This document shows, piece after piece, positions 4,784 to 7,733 of a DNA stretch of 7,733 bases. The stretch is from an uncultured Clostridia bacterium (GTDB lineage Bacteria > Bacillota > Clostridia > UBA1381). Position 1 is the first letter of the stretch, and each line of letters begins with the position of its first letter. The position numbers were made by a program, and so were the translations under genes. The notes beneath the pieces are model-generated. The model was not told the DNA's origin. It saw nothing but the letters and a program-made list of their open reading frames with translations, and ran no database searches. The stretch covers positions 1-7,733 of the forward strand of contig CAJTPP010000034.1 of the NCBI GenBank assembly GCA_910578235.1, given 5' to 3'.

Positions 4784-5965
4784 TTATTCCTTAACTACAC
4801 ACTCCGCGCTACCGTCCTTCATCCTCAGGGTAAATTCTATCCCCTTTTCCATATCTTTAGCGCTTCTTATAACAGTCCCGTCCTCTTTTGTCGGAATTGA
4901 ATAACCTCGCGAAAGCGTTTGCAGCGGACTTAGAGCGTCAAGCTTTGCGGCCTGTTCAGCAAGAGATCGTCTCAGTGACATTGCGCGCATTTTAACACTT
5001 CCCGCCATCCTTTTTACAAGCGAGTCCATACGCAGATTATATTCGTCAATCCTGTCTCTTGGCGTCCTCATTTTAAAACGCCTTAAAAGCAGTCTGCTGT
5101 TTTCAATTCTGCCCGTCATATTACGAACAATACGGTTTTTATCCGTGATTATCCTGTTATACAGTTCCAGCATGGACGGCACGGCGATTTCCGCCGCCGC
5201 TGACGGCGTGGGCGCGCGCATATCAGACACAAAATCAGCTATTGTGAAATCCGTCTCATGGCCTACAGCCGATATTACAGGTATTTCCGACGCGAATATC
5301 GCTCTTGCGGTGATTTCCTCGTTGAACGCCCATAAGTCCTCAATGCTTCCTCCGCCGCGTCCGACAATTAATGTGTCAACCTCTTTAACAGCGTTAAAAT
5401 ACTCTATCGCTCTGACAATACTCTCCGCCGCGCCCGCGCCCTGCACCTGAGCGGGATATATCACTATCTCCGCCATCGGATAGCGGCGTGTTATCACATT
5501 TATAATATCCCTTATCGCCGCGCCCGTAGACGCTGTGACAACACCCACGCTTTTCGGAAAAGCAGGTATCGGCTTTTTATGGTCAGGTGAAAACAGTCCC
5601 TCGTCCTCAAGCTTTTTTTTGAGCTGTTCATACGCTATATACAGCTCTCCTACTCCGTCAGGGATCATTTCCTCTATATGAAGCTGATATGATCCTCCGG
5701 CTTCATACACGCTTATTCTTCCGCGCGCAAGCACCTTCATTCCGTCCGAAGGATCAAAGTTCAGCGACTGCGCGCTTGCGCGAAACATTACCGCCTTCAG
5801 CACACTGCTCTCATCTTTCAGTGTTATATACAAATGTCCCGAATAATGACGCTTAAAGTTTGAGATCTCTCCCTTTACCCACACATTATTCAATATTATG
5901 TTATGATCAAGGATTTTTTTGACATAACCGTTTATCTGTGAAACCGTAGCAATTTTTGCCTCCAA
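4784..5965 (-). CDS. xseA: Exodeoxyribonuclease VII large subunit
   Basis: The catalytic subunit of exonuclease VII, a cytosolic single-strand DNA nuclease used in mismatch repair and damage tolerance. Numbering from a GTG at 5971, an N-terminal OB-fold DNA-binding domain spans about 7-105. The catalytic domain carries GVVTASTGAAIRDI (143-156), GRGGGSIEDLWAFNEE (204-219) and a conserved block at 237-261 beginning GHETDFTIAD. A long basic helical region (about 270-345), which binds XseB, is followed by a conserved C-terminal LSRGYSI element. The length of 393 residues is slightly short for the family but complete. I place the start at TTG 5963-5965 because AAGGAGG lies 7 nt upstream. The in-frame GTG at 5969-5971 would add two residues and overlap the upstream stop by 3 bp, but sits only 1 nt from that site. 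Confidence 0.95.
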   Translation of the reverse strand: MEAKIATVSQINGYVKKILDHNIILNNVWVKGEISNFKRHYSGHLYITLKDESSVLKAVMFRASAQSLNFDPSDGMKVLARGRISVYEAGGSYQLHIEEMIPDGVGELYIAYEQLKKKLEDEGLFSPDHKKPIPAFPKSVGVVTASTGAAIRDIINVITRRYPMAEIVIYPAQVQGAGAAESIVRAIEYFNAVKEVDTLIVGRGGGSIEDLWAFNEEITARAIFASEIPVISAVGHETDFTIADFVSDMRAPTPSAAAEIAVPSMLELYNRIITDKNRIVRNMTGRIENSRLLLRRFKMRTPRDRIDEYNLRMDSLVKRMAGSVKMRAMSLRRSLAEQAAKLDALSPLQTLSRGYSIPTKEDGTVIRSAKDMEKGIEFTLRMKDGSAECVVKE

Positions 5966-5967
5966 AA

Positions 5968-6900
5968 TCACGCCTCCTTATCCGCAAGATACGCAAGATA
6001 CGCGATACCGACCGCGTTATCAGTTGAATATTCCTTATCGGCAATACACGCTTCTCCGTCAAGTTTTTTCAAAAATCCATCGCGTATTATACTGTTTGAC
6101 GCAACGCCGCCCGCGATAAGAATATCATGTATCCCTGTTTCGGCAATTGCCGCGTTTATCGCGCGCGCAAGCGTGTCACGCACATTTTCCAGCACACCGA
6201 GCGCAAGCGAGGACTGTTCAACACTGTCCGTCAGGCGCGACGCTCTTGTTTCCACGCCTGAAAAGCTGACGTACGCGCCCTCGGCGGACACAGGAAATTT
6301 CTCGCCTTTATCCGCCGTCAGAGCAAGCTGTTCAAGCGCTTTTCCGGCCGGAAACGCCATACCCATTCTTACGCCCACACGGTCGATAAATTGTCCCGCG
6401 CTTATATCCTTTGTTCCGCCGATTATTTCATGAACAAAATTATATCCGTCATAACGGCTTTTCAGAATTTCAGTAGTACCTCCTGAAAGATGTACCGACA
6501 AAAAATTTTTGCCGAGCAGATCAAACCGTCCGCAGGAATAAATCCCGGCCATCACATGTCCGTCCTGATGCGAAAAACAATATAACGGAACGCCAAGAGA
6601 CGCACTCACGCATCGGGCATAGCCCTCTCCCGCCAGAAAAACGGGCATGTAAGATCCCTCTACAGTCCTCGGGCGGGTACTGACGCCTACAGCCTTTATC
6701 CTGTCCGTTTCTATCTGCTCCGACAGCTCCTCAAACAGTTCGGGTATCAGTTTCATATGCTGAAACACACCGTCGCTCTGACGTATTCCTCTTTCGCCAT
6801 TCTTCACAGAAAGCAGCTGTCTTATACCTTTATCAGAGCTGCCGTCTGTCCATGCGACAGACGAGGTATAATTGCTTGTGTCAAATCCCAGCACACTCAT
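5968..6900 (-). CDS. TsaD/Kae1-like (peptidase M22-type) paralog
   Basis: A 310-residue ASKHA-fold protein related to TsaD/Kae1, the enzyme that makes N6-threonylcarbamoyladenosine in ANN-decoding tRNAs. It keeps the metal-binding HxxxH (His111, His115), SGGTTE (139-144), VSFSGVET (211-218), IAGGVASNS (262-270) and STDN with Asp294. It is probably not the canonical TsaD. It is about 30 residues short, its opening reads GFDTSNYTSS rather than the usual ETSCDET type, the SGGH motif lacks its His, and it has STRPRTVEGSYMPVF (74-88) where TsaD has a GPGL-type loop. Such paralogs occur between nusB and xseA in Clostridia, as I recall; their function is unknown and the old O-sialoglycoprotease name is misleading. 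It overlaps nusB by 4 bp (ATGA), with only a weak AAAGAG upstream, so it is likely translated by coupling. Confidence 0.85.
   Translation of the reverse strand: MSVLGFDTSNYTSSVAWTDGSSDKGIRQLLSVKNGERGIRQSDGVFQHMKLIPELFEELSEQIETDRIKAVGVSTRPRTVEGSYMPVFLAGEGYARCVSASLGVPLYCFSHQDGHVMAGIYSCGRFDLLGKNFLSVHLSGGTTEILKSRYDGYNFVHEIIGGTKDISAGQFIDRVGVRMGMAFPAGKALEQLALTADKGEKFPVSAEGAYVSFSGVETRASRLTDSVEQSSLALGVLENVRDTLARAINAAIAETGIHDILIAGGVASNSIIRDGFLKKLDGEACIADKEYSTDNAVGIAYLAYLADKEA
5973..5979 (-). promoter_or_regulatory. Ribosome binding site that decides the xseA start
   Basis: AAGGAGG on the minus strand, inside the last codons of the TsaD-like gene. Spacing is 1 nt to the GTG at 5969-5971 but 7 nt to the TTG at 5963-5965, so TTG is the better initiation codon. 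Its position inside the preceding gene implies coupled translation. Confidence 0.7.
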
Positions 6901-7310
6901 GACAGCTCTTTATATATACTGCCGAGGACTCCGTTTACAAATGTCGGATCATTTTCGTCGCCGTAACGCTTCGCAAGCTCCACAGCCTCATTGATAGCCA
7001 CCTTTGCCGGAACATCCTCAACATATTTCATCTCAAATACAGCTAACTTTAAAACGGCCTGCGACACTTTTGAAATTCTCGAAACAGACCAGCCTTTTTT
7101 CAGATGCGCGCTTATGAGAGCGGTAAGCTCCTCCTCGCGCTCGCTTACTCCGTCAATTATCATTCTTATATATCCGAGATTTGCTTCACATTCAGGACGG
7201 GCTTCAAGCAATTCCTCCATAATCACGTCCATATCGTCCGCGTGAAGGCTCATCTGAAACACCTGCGTAAAAGCCGCGTCCCGCGCTTCGCTTCTTGTTT
7301 GTTTTTTCAT
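6897..7310 (-). CDS. nusB: Transcription antitermination factor NusB
   Basis: A small helical RNA-binding protein. With NusE (ribosomal protein S10) it binds boxA of rRNA leaders and allows processive antiterminated transcription of rRNA operons. The 137-residue length is typical. The basic RSEARDAAFTQVFQ segment (6-19) gives the RNA-binding arginines. The C-terminal run VAINEAVELAKRYGDEND (105-122) and FVNGVLGSI (125-133) are hallmark NusB. A GAAAGGA site (7321-7327) lies 10 nt before the ATG. It follows pheT after 31 bp and overlaps the TsaD-like gene by 4 bp. No internal promoter was seen in the gap. Confidence 0.96.
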   Translation of the reverse strand: MKKQTRSEARDAAFTQVFQMSLHADDMDVIMEELLEARPECEANLGYIRMIIDGVSEREEELTALISAHLKKGWSVSRISKVSQAVLKLAVFEMKYVEDVPAKVAINEAVELAKRYGDENDPTFVNGVLGSIYKELS

Positions 7311-7341
7311 AACAGATTATTCCTTTCGTATTACGCCGCGC

Positions 7342-7733
7342 CTATCTTAACTGCGCGCCTATCCGATGCTCCAGACTTCTTACAGTCTTATCAAACGCTT
7401 TCTGCACTTCCTCTCCCGTAAGGCTTCTGTCCGAGGCGCGATACACTGCGCTGTACGCGACGCTCTTTTTACCCTCGGGTATCTGTTCTCCCTCGTACAC
7501 GTCGAATAACTGAACACTCTCAAGCAGTTTACCCGAAGCTTTTCTTATTATTTCCTCAATATCAGCCACCGGAACATTTTTATCCACAAGCATTGCTATA
7601 TCACGCGTCACAGCGGGGTATTTAGGCAGCTCTTTAAATTTAATATCTGTACGGCTGTTAAGAAACACGCTTTCAAAGTCAAGCTCTCCTATATACACAG
7701 GTGTTTCAAGTCCGTATTTTCTGCTTACGGCGG
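7342..7733 (-). CDS. pheT: Phenylalanine-tRNA ligase beta subunit, C-terminal part (partial)
   Basis: About 130 C-terminal residues of PheT, whose full length is near 800. The beta subunit partners PheS in the (alpha-beta)2 enzyme that charges tRNA-Phe. The visible part includes the end of the core domain, up to a VYIGELDFE segment. It then covers the entire ferredoxin-fold anticodon-binding domain (FDX-ACB), recognised by YPAVTRDIAML, LFDVYEGEQIPEGKKS and the DRSLTGEEV segment. It ends in the usual GAQLR-type tail. The frame stays open to the right edge, so the gene simply runs out of the window. It is the first visible gene of the operon. Confidence 0.95.
   Translation of the reverse strand, partial: AVSRKYGLETPVYIGELDFESVFLNSRTDIKFKELPKYPAVTRDIAMLVDKNVPVADIEEIIRKASGKLLESVQLFDVYEGEQIPEGKKSVAYSAVYRASDRSLTGEEVQKAFDKTVRSLEHRIGAQLR

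Noticed and set aside
1..7733. CRISPR array, tRNA or rRNA genes, insertion sequence
   Set aside because: No regularly spaced direct repeats, no cloverleaf or rRNA-like segments and no transposase frame were seen on either strand.

Overview
The window looks like chromosomal DNA of a Clostridia-class Firmicute, probably a gut-type lineage. The protein families (membrane pyrophosphatase, NusB, a clostridial TsaD-like paralog, a divergent PAP2 protein and a DUF6809-type protein), the strong AGGAGG-type ribosome binding sites and the TTGACA/TATAAT promoters all fit. Genus cannot be decided from what is visible.

Left part (1-2262): the N-terminal half of a membrane-bound pyrophosphatase (hppA, minus strand, running off the left edge) is divergent from a CapA-like metallophosphatase (plus strand). 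Near-consensus promoters for both lie back to back in the 156-bp gap. The CapA-like gene ends in a symmetrical terminator hairpin shared with a convergent small gene (DUF6809-like, minus strand).

Middle (2617-3192): a 576-bp AT-rich stretch without a clear protein gene, but not empty. It holds a plus-strand promoter plus terminator pair that would make an RNA of about 80 nt. It also holds a minus-strand promoter plus terminator pair that would make an RNA of about 180 nt, starting exactly at the foot of a 107-bp near-palindrome. The minus-strand unit points at the DUF6809-like gene, and the short plus RNA is antisense to the stretch between that unit and the gene. Together they could be a pair of small RNAs, or an attenuated leader with a counter-transcript. 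This is the least explained part of the window.

Right part (3156-7733): a tightly packed minus-strand operon, in transcription order pheT (3' end only) - nusB - TsaD-like paralog - xseA - xseB - ispA - divergent PAP2 protein, closed by an intrinsic terminator. Several genes overlap or have Shine-Dalgarno sequences inside the preceding gene, so translational coupling is likely. The operon joins translation (PheT), transcription antitermination (NusB), DNA repair (exonuclease VII) and isoprenoid synthesis (IspA, possibly with a lipid-phosphate phosphatase-like partner). The dxs-tlyA genes that often follow ispA in Clostridia are absent; the operon ends and the RNA-rich region begins. Both IspA, by making diphosphate in prenyl transfer, and HppA, by spending diphosphate to pump ions, touch pyrophosphate metabolism, but they are separate transcription units here.
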